From Opitutaceae bacterium (GTDB lineage: Bacteria; Verrucomicrobiota; Verrucomicrobiia; Opitutales; Opitutaceae), in contig JAEUGX010000074.1 of assembly GCA_016795545.1 (NCBI GenBank), positions 59,910-123,909 of the forward strand: a stretch of 64,000 nucleotides of DNA, written 5' to 3'. The translations under genes were made by a program, and so were the position numbers. Every line of letters starts with the position of its first letter. Position 1 is the first letter of the stretch. Shown here one piece after another: positions 1-8,442 of this stretch. The notes under the pieces are model-generated. The model was not told the DNA's origin. It saw only the letters and a program-made list of their open reading frames with translations, and did not search any database.

Positions 1-421
1 CCGGCCGCGCGGGCTCCGGCGCCTCGGCCAGCAGCACCAGGAAGCGGTCCGGTGCGCCGGGCGTGGCGAAGCGCAGGTAATAGCAGCCGGGCCCGGGCAG
101 CACAAACTCCGCCCGGCCGGCGGCCAGCGTTCCGGGCACGGCGGTGCGCACGCCGCGCAGCTCCGCGCGGACGACCGGCCCGGCGGCGGCGCGCAGCTCG
201 ACCCGCGCGCCCGCCGCCGCGGGGAAGCGCGCGTGCCGGCTGGCGATTGGGGCGGGCGCAGACGGCTGCGACAGGCGCAGGGCCAGCACCGGCACCGGCC
301 GGCCGTCGACCTCGATCCGAAGTTCGCGGTCCTCCTCGTACCCGGCCCCGGGCGGCTCGCCCGCGGCGGCGAGCGACGCGGCCCAGGCGGCCAGGAGTCC
401 GGCGGTGCGCAGGAGGCGCAT
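1..421 (-). CDS. Secreted protein, N-terminal part only (runs off the window)
   Basis: An open frame starts at ATG 421 and runs without a stop to the window edge, giving about 140 residues. The N-terminus (MRLLRTAGLLAAWAASLAAA) looks like a signal peptide. It is followed by a Pro/Ala-rich stretch and a beta-rich segment ending in CYYLRFATPG and FLVLLAEAPE. This resembles the N-terminal all-beta domain found ahead of catalytic domains in some secreted glycoside hydrolases, but no catalytic motif is visible, so I assign no family. It is the last visible gene of the minus-strand catabolic cluster, 65 bp after the TonB receptor, with a terminator-like hairpin in between. Confidence 0.65.
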   Translation of the reverse strand, partial: MRLLRTAGLLAAWAASLAAAGEPPGAGYEEDRELRIEVDGRPVPVLALRLSQPSAPAPIASRHARFPAAAGARVELRAAAGPVVRAELRGVRTAVPGTLAAGRAEFVLPGPGCYYLRFATPGAPDRFLVLLAEAPEPARP

Positions 422-426
422 GGAGA

Positions 427-456
427 AAAGAAACAGGCCCGGCGCGGGCCGGGCCT
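427..456 (-). terminator. Rho-independent terminator-like hairpin after the TonB receptor
   Basis: A perfect 9-bp stem (AGGCCCGGC / GCCGGGCCT at 435-443 and 448-456) with a 4-nt loop is followed on the minus strand by GTTTCTTTTC. The T-rich tract abuts the ATG of the next gene at 421, so the hairpin may act as a leaky terminator or attenuator rather than a full stop. Confidence 0.65.
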
Positions 457-486
457 GGCGGAGAGGCAAGGGCGGCGGCGCCGCGC

Positions 487-3258
487 TCAGAAGGTGAAGT
501 CCAGCCCGAGGCGGTAGTCGCGGCCGAGGAGGCGGCTGTACTGCATCAGGTTGAACACGCCCGTCGAGCGCTGTTCCGGCTCGCGGTTCAGGTTGCGCAC
601 GGAGCCGGTGACGGCGTAGCGGCTGTTGATCTTGTAGCGGAACAGCACGTCGATCTGGCCGCGCGGCACGCGATAGCGGTCCGAGAGGATGTCGGAACCG
701 AGCGTCTCGATCTGCTCATCCGAGTAGCTGTAGGCGACGCGGCCCGAGAACTTGGAGTTCTCGTAGAAGAACGTGACGTTGGCGATCCGGCTCGGCTGGC
801 GGAAGAACGGCAGGTCGTCGTTCGGCCGGAGCGGCACCTTCACCTCGGAGCTGATCATGGTGAAGTTCGCATCGATGCCGAAGCCGTCGAACGGAGCCGG
901 CAGGAAGGTGAACGGCTGGTAGACGTTGAACTCCACGCCCGAGATCTTGCCGCTGGTCGCATTGCGCGTGCTGCTGACCGAGAGGCTCTGGAGGGCGATG
1001 CCGCTGTACACGACGTTCTCCAGCGTCTCCGAGTAGCCGTAGATCGGGTTGTCGATGTCCTTGCGGAAGGCGGCGACGGAGATGATGCCGTTGCCCCTCG
1101 GGTAGTACTCGAGCGACAGGTCGATGTTGGTGGCGTCGAACGGCTCGAGCTCGGGGTTGCCGACGCTGAGGGTGCCGCTGTAGGGGAAGTTCGGGTTCAG
1201 GGCGCCGCTGCCGAGCGGGTCGTAGCGGAACCGGGCCAGCGGACGCGCATCCTCGTAGGCGGGGCGGCCGATGGTCTGGGTGATCGCGGCGCGCATGAGG
1301 AGCCGGTCGGTGAACCGGTAGACGGCCTGGAGGTTGGGGAAGATCTTGTCGTAGCTGGTGGTGCCCGAGGTCGGGAACCGGCCGATGATGGTCGTGCCGG
1401 CATTGCGGACCTGGACGGCGCGGATCGTGGCATCGGTCTTCTCCCAGCGCAGGCCGCCGAGCACGGTCAGCTTGTTGATGTCGATGCTGCCCATCACGTA
1501 GCCCGCGTAGATGTACTCATCGATGTCATAGTCGTCCTCGATCTGGTTGGGGATCGAATCCGCCGGGTCGTAGACCACGAGCGACGGGTTGGCATTGATG
1601 AAGTCCCAGGTCGGGAAGTGGTTGATCAGGAATCCGCTCTGGTAGCGGCCGTTGTAGACCGGGACCGAGGGCAGCACGCCGATGTTGGCCAGGGACCAGT
1701 TGCCGACCGGGACGAGGCGGTAGGACTCGAGGTCGACCATGCGGGAGCGCTGGATGTACTTCACGCCGGTCTTGAGGTAGCCGGGGCGGCCCAGGATGTT
1801 CTCCGAGTCCCAGCGCACGTCGAACTTCGCGCTCATCGTGTCCTCGTCGACCAGGCCGGTGTCGTCGCGCGTACGGCGCAGCGTGTACTTGCTCGGCGTG
1901 TCGATGGCGGGATCGACCTCCCAGCGGACGAAGTCGAAGGCGCCGATGTCGAAGGTCATCGGGCCGGAGCCGCGGTTCGGATCCGCCGTGGTGCCGCCGG
2001 CGTTGCGGAAGGCCAGGATGCGGTTGGAGGGTGTACGCTCCTCGGCCGCGGAGTAGGTCAGCATGGGCTCGAAGGTGAAGGCGCCGACGGTCTTCTTGCC
2101 GCCGACGACCACGTTGATGAGCTCCTGCTCGGTGAAGGTGCGGAAGTCGCGGCGCTCGGTGCGGGTGCCCGAGCCGAGGAACGTGCCGGTGGTGGGCGAC
2201 GTGAGCGTCACGCCGGCCGCCTGATTGTTGACGGAGTGCAGCACCTCGACGGTGTGCTCGAAGCGCTTCGTGCCGGAATAGCTCGGGCGGATGTAGAAGC
2301 GGGTGCTGTCATCCGGACGGAATTCGAACGTCAGGTTGCCGCCCCAGCGCTTCAGGTTGCCCTCCTCCGGCTTGATCTCGAAGCCGTTGGGGAGGTAGAT
2401 GTTCGAGCCGTTGATGTTGCGGAGGTTCCAGCTGGTCTGCAGCCAGTGGTTGGAATAGTCGCGCTGGTCGTAGCTGGCGCTGGCCGCGATGCCCCACTTG
2501 CGATCCGGGCCGAACTGGTCGGAGAAGGTCACCTTCGCCTCGTAGTTCTGCTTGTCCGTGTCCTCATTCGAATTGCCGACCACCGAGCCGGCGATGAACC
2601 GGCCCTTGCGGTCGAACGGGCTGGCGGACTTGATGTTGATCGTGCCGCCGAGCGAGTTGGCGTCGAGGTCGGGCGTGACGCTCTTGACCACCTCGATCTG
2701 CGAGATGTCTCCCGCGCCCAGCGTGTCGAGCGGAACGGCCCGGCCGAGGCGGCTGCCGCCGGGGGCCGCGAGGATGGCGCCGTCCAGCAGCACCTGGTTG
2801 AGGTTCGGCTCGACGCCGCGGATGCTGATGTAGCGGCCTTCACCCTGCTGGAGACCGGTGATGCTCACGCCGGGCACGCGGGCCACGGCCTCGGCCGCGT
2901 TGCGGTCCGGCAGATTGCCGATCGAGTCGGCTGAGATGAGGTCCGCAATGTTGGGCTGGCTCTGCTTCTGCTGCAGCGCGCGGGCGCGGCCTTCGCGGTA
3001 GCCCTCGACGACCAGCTTATCGAGCTGCAAGGTCTCGTCGCCCATCTGGATCGCCAGCGGCACCGCGCCGCTGGCCGGAACGCTGACCGAAGTCGTCTTG
3101 TTCTCGTAGCCGATGTAGCTGACGCGGACGCTGTAGTTGCCTTCCGCCAGCTCCAGGAAACTGAACCGGCCGCCACTATCCGCGGTGGTCGTGCGTCCGG
3201 TTTCCACCAAGGTGACCGTCGCACCCGGGAGAAAGCCTTTGTTGGAAGCGTCGGACAC
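487..3258 (-). CDS. TonB-dependent receptor (with carboxypeptidase-regulatory-like N-terminal domain)
   Basis: Outer-membrane importer that would take up a ligand, probably an oligosaccharide, using TonB energy. Counted from the GTG at 3258, residues 1-80 form a CarboxypepD_reg-like beta-sandwich (GATVTLVETG, ADSGGRFSF). The plug follows at about 100-230 (ISADSIGNLPDRNAAEAVAR, VSITG, ISIRGVEPN), then a long beta-barrel ending in the aromatic outer-membrane signature GLDFTF. The type is the Xanthomonas/Caulobacter TonB receptor family. The true N-terminus is almost certainly upstream: the same frame stays open to about 3343 and encodes a good signal peptide (LLARAFLAALGIGLAVQPLQ, then AGDIIGVV). 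It lacks an in-frame ATG; the ATG at 3358 is one base out of frame. Likely the outer-membrane port for the catabolic cluster at 3637-17406. Confidence 0.93.
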   Translation of the reverse strand: MSDASNKGFLPGATVTLVETGRTTTADSGGRFSFLELAEGNYSVRVSYIGYENKTTSVSVPASGAVPLAIQMGDETLQLDKLVVEGYREGRARALQQKQSQPNIADLISADSIGNLPDRNAAEAVARVPGVSITGLQQGEGRYISIRGVEPNLNQVLLDGAILAAPGGSRLGRAVPLDTLGAGDISQIEVVKSVTPDLDANSLGGTINIKSASPFDRKGRFIAGSVVGNSNEDTDKQNYEAKVTFSDQFGPDRKWGIAASASYDQRDYSNHWLQTSWNLRNINGSNIYLPNGFEIKPEEGNLKRWGGNLTFEFRPDDSTRFYIRPSYSGTKRFEHTVEVLHSVNNQAAGVTLTSPTTGTFLGSGTRTERRDFRTFTEQELINVVVGGKKTVGAFTFEPMLTYSAAEERTPSNRILAFRNAGGTTADPNRGSGPMTFDIGAFDFVRWEVDPAIDTPSKYTLRRTRDDTGLVDEDTMSAKFDVRWDSENILGRPGYLKTGVKYIQRSRMVDLESYRLVPVGNWSLANIGVLPSVPVYNGRYQSGFLINHFPTWDFINANPSLVVYDPADSIPNQIEDDYDIDEYIYAGYVMGSIDINKLTVLGGLRWEKTDATIRAVQVRNAGTTIIGRFPTSGTTSYDKIFPNLQAVYRFTDRLLMRAAITQTIGRPAYEDARPLARFRYDPLGSGALNPNFPYSGTLSVGNPELEPFDATNIDLSLEYYPRGNGIISVAAFRKDIDNPIYGYSETLENVVYSGIALQSLSVSSTRNATSGKISGVEFNVYQPFTFLPAPFDGFGIDANFTMISSEVKVPLRPNDDLPFFRQPSRIANVTFFYENSKFSGRVAYSYSDEQIETLGSDILSDRYRVPRGQIDVLFRYKINSRYAVTGSVRNLNREPEQRSTGVFNLMQYSRLLGRDYRLGLDFTF

Positions 3259-3358
3259 GACGCCGATAATATCGCCAGCCTGAAGCGGTTGAACCGCGAG
3301 TCCAATGCCGAGCGCAGCCAGGAAGGCGCGCGCAAGCAGGGTTTGCTTTAGTGATCAT

Positions 3359-3636
3359 GGGGGTGAGGGAGGTGATCCATCCACGCACCAGATGCCAAAC
3401 GAAGGGGTAAATAGCCCTAGTTGGACTCTCGTGCGACGTGGGGTTAGGGGTTAGAGTGGTGCCAGAAAGACTGTGAAATAATTGCCTGTCAACTGTTGAA
3501 ATAAGCTGCGCAAAGATCGAACGATATACGTGAAGATACTTTCTTCATGCTTACTCAACCGTAATTATTCGAATTAAGTTAAACTTGGGTAGCAATTAAC
3601 ACAATCGTAACCCGTTTTTGAAATATCTATTCTATT
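3359..3636 (-). promoter_or_regulatory. AT-rich leader upstream of the TonB receptor
   Basis: This 278-bp gap is far more AT-rich than its flanks and contains no convincing gene. On the minus strand there is a TTGACA hexamer (3487-3492 on the plus strand as TGTCAA) but only a weak -10 at the right distance. An inverted repeat TGAAGA-5 nt-TCTTCA lies at 3531-3547. The 10-mer ACTTGGGTAG occurs at 3583-3592 and again at 3647-3656, across the end of the upstream kinase gene. These suggest the receptor has its own promoter and control site inside the larger cluster; the regulator is not identified. Confidence 0.4.
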
Positions 3637-4845
3637 TCAGGATTTAACTTGGGTAGATCGTCGAAGATTCGCCCAAACCGAATCCGAGCCAAAGCCACCG
3701 GGTTTGATGACGACCCATTTGGGATTGGAGGGGCGGGTGGAAGTGGCGGCGGTAAGCACGACTCCGGTTTCCGCTTCCTGCAGCAGATCGAGCCGGCGGA
3801 TGTCCAGGCTGGCGCAAAGAGCCTGCGCGGTTTCGCCGCCGGTGGCGACGAGCAGTTCGGGTGGGGATCCGCGCGCGGCCAAGGCGGTGACGACTTCGCG
3901 CAGCCAGGCGACCGGCGACGCCGGGTCGACGGGGCCGCAGCTGCGGGTGAGGGCCACGGCGGCGGCGCCGGAGACGGCCAGTGTGGCGGCGATGTCGGCG
4001 ACCGCCTGCGCCCGTCGGTCGGCGGAAGCGTCGACCTCGTGCAGCGGCACGCCGCACTCGTCGCGGAGCTTTTCGAGCTGGCGGCGGCTTCGGTCGTTCA
4101 TGCTGCCCGAGACAAAAAGCGTGGTCGCGGGCCGTGGCCATGCGGGGCTGGCGGCGGCCTGGGCCGGTGGCAAGACCGCGGCCAGCGCGTGCGCCAGGCC
4201 GCCGGCGCCGACGAAGACGGCGGCCGGCTGCACCGCGAGGACGGATTCGACGAGCTGCCGCAGGTCGGCGTCGGTCTCGGCGTCGCTCGCCAGCACGCCG
4301 CCGGTCCGGGCGGCCTCGCCGGCCCGGCCCGCGCGCAGCGCGGCGAGGGGGAGCTCGGCGACGCCGGCGGCGCCGGCCTCGCGGATCCGGACGGCCAAGC
4401 GGCTTTCGGTGCTGGGCCAGCCGGGGTCCCGGCGGAATTCCGTCTCGGCGACCGGCACGCCGCGCACGCAGAGCACGCCGGCGCGCACGGTGCGGCCGAC
4501 GGCGGGCGTGGCGGGGCACACCACCACCAGCGGCGGCGCCAGCTCGTCGACCAGGGCGCGCAATTCGGCGCCGACCGGGCCGCGGAGCGTCGAGTCGATC
4601 TTCTTGAACCGCAGCCGGCCGCCGGCGGCGCGCCGCTCGGCCAGCAGGCGGCGCACGGCGGGGCCGGCCGCCGCGGCGGGGGCGTTGCGCGTCTCCGAGC
4701 TGACGACCTCGAGCCCGGCCGCCGCGGGCGCCTGCGCGGGGCCGGCCAGCGAGAGGGTCACGCTCCAGCCGCGCGCGCGGAACGCCGCCCCCGCCTCGAG
4801 GGCGCCGCTCAGGTCGTCGGCGAGCAGGTAGGAGAACCCGGGCAT
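3637..4845 (-). CDS. Four-carbon acid sugar kinase family protein (DUF1537)
   Basis: Predicted ATP-dependent kinase of the OtnK/DtnK/DenK family, which phosphorylates C4 sugar acids such as threonate, erythronate or 3-oxo-tetronates. The 402-residue length fits the family. The N-terminal substrate domain has the LADDLSGALEAG motif and the C-terminal nucleotide domain has ATGGETA and the glycine-rich VIKPGGFGSDS. In characterised pathways these kinases act with a PdxA-family 4-phosphate dehydrogenase, and such a gene is encoded upstream at 7399-8442. It follows the LamG protein after 24 bp. The exact acid sugar cannot be read from sequence. Confidence 0.88.
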   Translation of the reverse strand: MPGFSYLLADDLSGALEAGAAFRARGWSVTLSLAGPAQAPAAAGLEVVSSETRNAPAAAAGPAVRRLLAERRAAGGRLRFKKIDSTLRGPVGAELRALVDELAPPLVVVCPATPAVGRTVRAGVLCVRGVPVAETEFRRDPGWPSTESRLAVRIREAGAAGVAELPLAALRAGRAGEAARTGGVLASDAETDADLRQLVESVLAVQPAAVFVGAGGLAHALAAVLPPAQAAASPAWPRPATTLFVSGSMNDRSRRQLEKLRDECGVPLHEVDASADRRAQAVADIAATLAVSGAAAVALTRSCGPVDPASPVAWLREVVTALAARGSPPELLVATGGETAQALCASLDIRRLDLLQEAETGVVLTAATSTRPSNPKWVVIKPGGFGSDSVWANLRRSTQVKS

Positions 4846-4869
4846 CGGGCGCGGCGGCGGGCGCGGGAC

Positions 4870-7338
4870 TCAGCGGGACACGAACTGCATCGCGTAGAGC
4901 GACGCGCCGCGCATCCGGAAGACCAGCCGCACGGGGCGGCCGGCCAGCGCCGAGATGTCGTCGTGCACCCGGCCGTCGGCGGACAGCCAGCGGACGCCGT
5001 GCTCGACGAAGTTGCCGTTGATGTACACGCACTCGTCGACGCCGAAGCCGGGGACCGGCCGGCCCTGTTCGTCGACGAACCCGACCTGCACGTAGCCGGT
5101 CGCGCCGGCGTCGACGTTGAGCATCAGTCGGCCGCCGCGGAAGCGCAGGGGATGGGTGGTGAAGCCGCCCTCCTTCTCGTAGGGCGCGTCGACGGACACG
5201 AAGCCGTCGAGGCGCTGGGACAGGCGCTGGACGACGGCCGACGGGGAGTCGGGATCGACGCCGTCCTTCCGGAAGCCGTCGTGGTAGCTCGAGCGCGTGT
5301 AGACGTACTGCCAGATCTCGTCGCCGCGCCGCACGAGCCCGAACGCGATGTAGGGCCGCAGCATCGGGAAGCCCTTGAAGCGGCCCACCGGCACGTACGC
5401 CGGGCGCGGGTAGCGCTTCCAGGTCAGGCCGTCGCGGCTGACCGCGAGCTGGGTCTCGACCAGCCCCGTGCCGAGTTCCAGATCCTTGCGCGCGAGCACC
5501 TGCCGCGTCTGCGGGCCGTCGGCGGGGTAGTGGAAGAACCAGAGCGGAAACGCCACGTAGGTGTCGGGCGCCCACGGGTACTTGATCGCGCGCGGGTTGT
5601 AGATGTCGGTCGCCACGGGATCGAGCGCCGGGTCGGGCGCGAACGAGATCGGGTACTCGATGCTGAACCCGCCGGCCGACAGCGGGCCGTTGTCGAGCCA
5701 CCAGGGGTCCATGATCTGGTTCTTGATCCGCCGGGTCTTCGCCACCTCCTCCTGCCGCGCGCGGGTCACGGGCGAGAAGGGCCAGGCGTCGAGGACGTCC
5801 TTGACCTCCGTGCGCACGAAGAAGCGCTCGGTCTTGCCGCCGGGCGTGACGCCGTAGTCGGCGCGGTGGTGGGCGACGTAGACCTGGCGCTGGTCGTCGT
5901 AGTAGATCGTCGAGGCCGAGCCGGCCCAGAAGGGCAGCGCCGTGACCTCGTTGCGCCGGAACGTCCAGCCGTCCGGCGACGTGTAGACGAAGAATCCGCC
6001 CCGTTCGTGGAGGCCGACGAGCAGCTTCCAGCGCTCCTCCGGCGGGCCGTTGGGGTCGAGGAAGACCGCGCCGCGCTTGGCCGGCGACGGCGCGACCATG
6101 TTGCCGCGCCCGCCGCCGAGGTCGGGCGCATCGAAGTGGATACCGTCGCGCGAGGTCCAGACGGAGACGCCGTTGCGGCCCTCGCCGTAGAGGCGGATGA
6201 GCCCGTCGGCATCCTCGATCACCGTGGTCCACCCGGTGCCGTACGGCAGCACCGTCTCCTCGATCCGCGCGGGGTGCGCGGTGAAGGTCACATTCTCCTG
6301 GCGGGCGAGCAGTGCGTCGTCGATGAAGAGGTGCTTGTGGCCCGCGAGCTCGACGACCGGGCCGGCCGGCCGGCCGCCGGGGAACTGGAGGGGCGGGCCC
6401 GCCACCAGCGCCACCGGCGGCCGCGGCTGGCCGTAGCGGCGCGAGAAGCTGCCGGGCGGGGCGAAGTCGGCGCGGTAGACCGGCTCGTCGGAGATCCGGA
6501 GCTCGTCGAGCGCGCCGGCCAGCGGGCGCTCCCAGCGGCCGTCGCGGCCGACGCTGAAGTAATCCTCGTCGCCCGCCGGCAGCGCGCGAAGGCGCGCCGC
6601 GACCGTGGCCTGGAGCCGGCCGCCCGCGTAGTGGCGGACCTCGCCGCGCGCCTGGTCGTAGACGAAGGCGCAGTGGGTCCAGCCCGCGCGCAGCTGCGCG
6701 GGGTCGGAGCGGAGCCGGAGGTCGGCGCCCGCCGCCTGGTTGACCAGGCGGAACGCGCCCTCGGCGGGCAGGTAGGTGAGGCGGGTGACGACGTCGTTCT
6801 CGCCGCGCGGGCCGGCGCCGACCTCGAGCACCACACCCTCGCCCGATGCGCCCGCGGCGGCCTGCAGCCAGAACTCGACGGTGAAGTCGCCCCCGCCGAG
6901 GTTGAGCGGGCCGCGCGTCGGGTGCTCGAACGGCGTGCGCCGCAGGTGCTGGTCGCCGTTGACGAACGCGGCGGCGAAGGTCGCGTTGAACCAGGTCATC
7001 GGCTCCATCGTGCGCCCCGGGGGCTTCGGCGGCACGTTGAGGCCGAACGCGTAGACGGACGAGTTGGTGAACTCGGCGTGTTCCTCGGCACGCTGGTAGA
7101 CGGGGTTGAACGGCGCCGGCTCGGCGGCGCGCAGGGCCCGGCCGAACTTGCCGGGCACGATCTGGCCGCCGCGGCCGAGGATGAGGTAGTAGGTGTGGGG
7201 GCCGTTCTCGTTGAGGATCGAGCTCGGGTAGAGCCCCTCCTGCTCATCGAACAGCCAGAGGGCCACGGTGCCCGCGCGGGCCGGGGCGGAGGCCAGGGCG
7301 GCGAGGAGAAGGAGGGGGAGGAGGCGGAGGTATGGCAT
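4870..7338 (-). CDS. Secreted LamG-domain protein with C-terminal beta-propeller (glycosidase-like)
   Basis: An 822-residue exported protein with signal peptide (LRLLPLLLLAALASAPARA). Residues about 22-300 form a LamG/concanavalin-like jellyroll (TVALWLFDE, GGGDFTVEFWLQ, GALDELRISDE), typical of glycan binding. From about residue 325 the repeated pattern of W-x-FDG/TSPDGWTF, TSRDGIHF and SRDGLTWKRY suggests a five-bladed propeller like GH32/GH43/GH130 hydrolases. I cannot place catalytic acids with confidence, so hydrolase activity is an inference. It lies between the PdxA-like and kinase genes of the cluster and is a candidate for extracellular or periplasmic trimming of the target glycan. 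Confidence 0.8.
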   Translation of the reverse strand: MPYLRLLPLLLLAALASAPARAGTVALWLFDEQEGLYPSSILNENGPHTYYLILGRGGQIVPGKFGRALRAAEPAPFNPVYQRAEEHAEFTNSSVYAFGLNVPPKPPGRTMEPMTWFNATFAAAFVNGDQHLRRTPFEHPTRGPLNLGGGDFTVEFWLQAAAGASGEGVVLEVGAGPRGENDVVTRLTYLPAEGAFRLVNQAAGADLRLRSDPAQLRAGWTHCAFVYDQARGEVRHYAGGRLQATVAARLRALPAGDEDYFSVGRDGRWERPLAGALDELRISDEPVYRADFAPPGSFSRRYGQPRPPVALVAGPPLQFPGGRPAGPVVELAGHKHLFIDDALLARQENVTFTAHPARIEETVLPYGTGWTTVIEDADGLIRLYGEGRNGVSVWTSRDGIHFDAPDLGGGRGNMVAPSPAKRGAVFLDPNGPPEERWKLLVGLHERGGFFVYTSPDGWTFRRNEVTALPFWAGSASTIYYDDQRQVYVAHHRADYGVTPGGKTERFFVRTEVKDVLDAWPFSPVTRARQEEVAKTRRIKNQIMDPWWLDNGPLSAGGFSIEYPISFAPDPALDPVATDIYNPRAIKYPWAPDTYVAFPLWFFHYPADGPQTRQVLARKDLELGTGLVETQLAVSRDGLTWKRYPRPAYVPVGRFKGFPMLRPYIAFGLVRRGDEIWQYVYTRSSYHDGFRKDGVDPDSPSAVVQRLSQRLDGFVSVDAPYEKEGGFTTHPLRFRGGRLMLNVDAGATGYVQVGFVDEQGRPVPGFGVDECVYINGNFVEHGVRWLSADGRVHDDISALAGRPVRLVFRMRGASLYAMQFVSR

Positions 7339-7398
7339 GGGGGAGCGACAGGTTGAGGCGGGGGGAGAGCGGCGCCCCGGGCCGGGGGCGCCGCGCGG

Positions 7399-8442
7399 TC
7401 AGGCGGGGGTCACGGGCTTCACGGCGGAGCCGGTGGCCCGGAGGCGGTTGGCCGCCATGGTGGCGGCCAGCTTGAGTGCCTGCACGAGGGAGCGGGCGTC
7501 GCCGCGGCCCGTGCCGGCGTTGTCGAAGTCGGTGCCGTGCTCGACGGACGTGCGGATGATCGGCAGGCCGAGGGTCACGTTCACGCCCAGCCAGATGCCG
7601 AGCATCTTGGCGGCCACGTGGCCCTGGTCGTGGTACATGGCGATCGCGCAGTCAAACTGGCCCTGGAGCGTGCGGAAGAAGACGGTGTCCCCGGCGAAGG
7701 GGCCGCTCACGCGGTAGCCGAGGGCCCGGGCCTGCTCGATGGCGGGGGTGATGTACTTGATCTCCTCGTCGCCGAAGATGCCGCCCTCACCCGCGTGCGG
7801 GTTGAGCCCGGCCACGGCGATGTGCGGATCGGCGATGCCGAGCTCCTGCACGCCCGCGCGGGCGATGCGGATGACCGTCACGATGCGCTCGGGCCGGACG
7901 CGTTCGATCGCCTCCCGCAGGGAGACGTGGGTGCTGACGTGGCAGACGCGGAGCTTGTCGGCCACGAGCATCATCGTGACCTTGGGCTTGCCGCACAGCT
8001 CGGCGAGCAGCTCGGTGTGCCCGTCGTAGAGGTGGCCGGCCGCGTGGAGGGCGGCCTTGTTGATGGCGGAGGTCACGACCGCGTGGGCCTCGCCCGCCAG
8101 GGTAAGCTCGACGGCGCGGCGGATGTACTCGTAGGCGGCCTGGCCGGCCGCCGGGCTGACCCGGCCGCGGACGAACCCGGCGGGGGCGACGTTGGCGAGG
8201 TCGACGACGTCGAGCGTCGTCGGGTCGTCGCCGGCCTCGGCCGGGCTGCGGACCACGCGGATCTTCACGCCGGTCCGGGTGATCTCGGCCGCCGCGCGCA
8301 TGACGGCGGCGTCGCCGATGACCACGGGGCGGCAGACCGCCCGCACGTCCGGCGCGCCGCAGCCCTTGGTGAGCAGCTCGGGCCCGGTGCCGGCCGGATC
8401 CCCCATGGTCACTGCCAGGATCGGCTTCGCGGCGGCGGTCAT
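7399..8442 (-). CDS. PdxA-family 4-phosphate dehydrogenase (PdxA2-like)
   Basis: NAD-dependent dehydrogenase of the 4-hydroxythreonine-4-phosphate dehydrogenase family, 347 residues as expected. Seen motifs: VTMGDPAGTGPEL at the N-terminus, NPHAGEGGIFGDEE, the metal-binding HDQGH, and TSVEHGTDFDNAGTGRGD near the C-terminus. In vitamin B6 synthesis PdxA oxidises 4-phosphohydroxy-threonine; the PdxA2 branch instead oxidises D-threonate or D-erythronate 4-phosphate during sugar-acid catabolism. Co-location with a DUF1537 kinase and sugar-metabolism genes favours the catabolic role. Its ATG overlaps the stop of the preceding aldolase gene (ATGA). Confidence 0.9.
   Translation of the reverse strand: MTAAAKPILAVTMGDPAGTGPELLTKGCGAPDVRAVCRPVVIGDAAVMRAAAEITRTGVKIRVVRSPAEAGDDPTTLDVVDLANVAPAGFVRGRVSPAAGQAAYEYIRRAVELTLAGEAHAVVTSAINKAALHAAGHLYDGHTELLAELCGKPKVTMMLVADKLRVCHVSTHVSLREAIERVRPERIVTVIRIARAGVQELGIADPHIAVAGLNPHAGEGGIFGDEEIKYITPAIEQARALGYRVSGPFAGDTVFFRTLQGQFDCAIAMYHDQGHVAAKMLGIWLGVNVTLGLPIIRTSVEHGTDFDNAGTGRGDARSLVQALKLAATMAANRLRATGSAVKPVTPA

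Noticed and set aside
52..2934. Long plus-strand frame opposite the TonB receptor
   Set aside because: Antisense shadow in high-GC DNA: Arg/Ala/Val-rich, no motifs, while the minus strand encodes a complete receptor.
3649..7356. 1235-residue plus-strand frame
   Set aside because: Antisense to the kinase and LamG genes; repetitive Gly/Arg/Val composition without domains.
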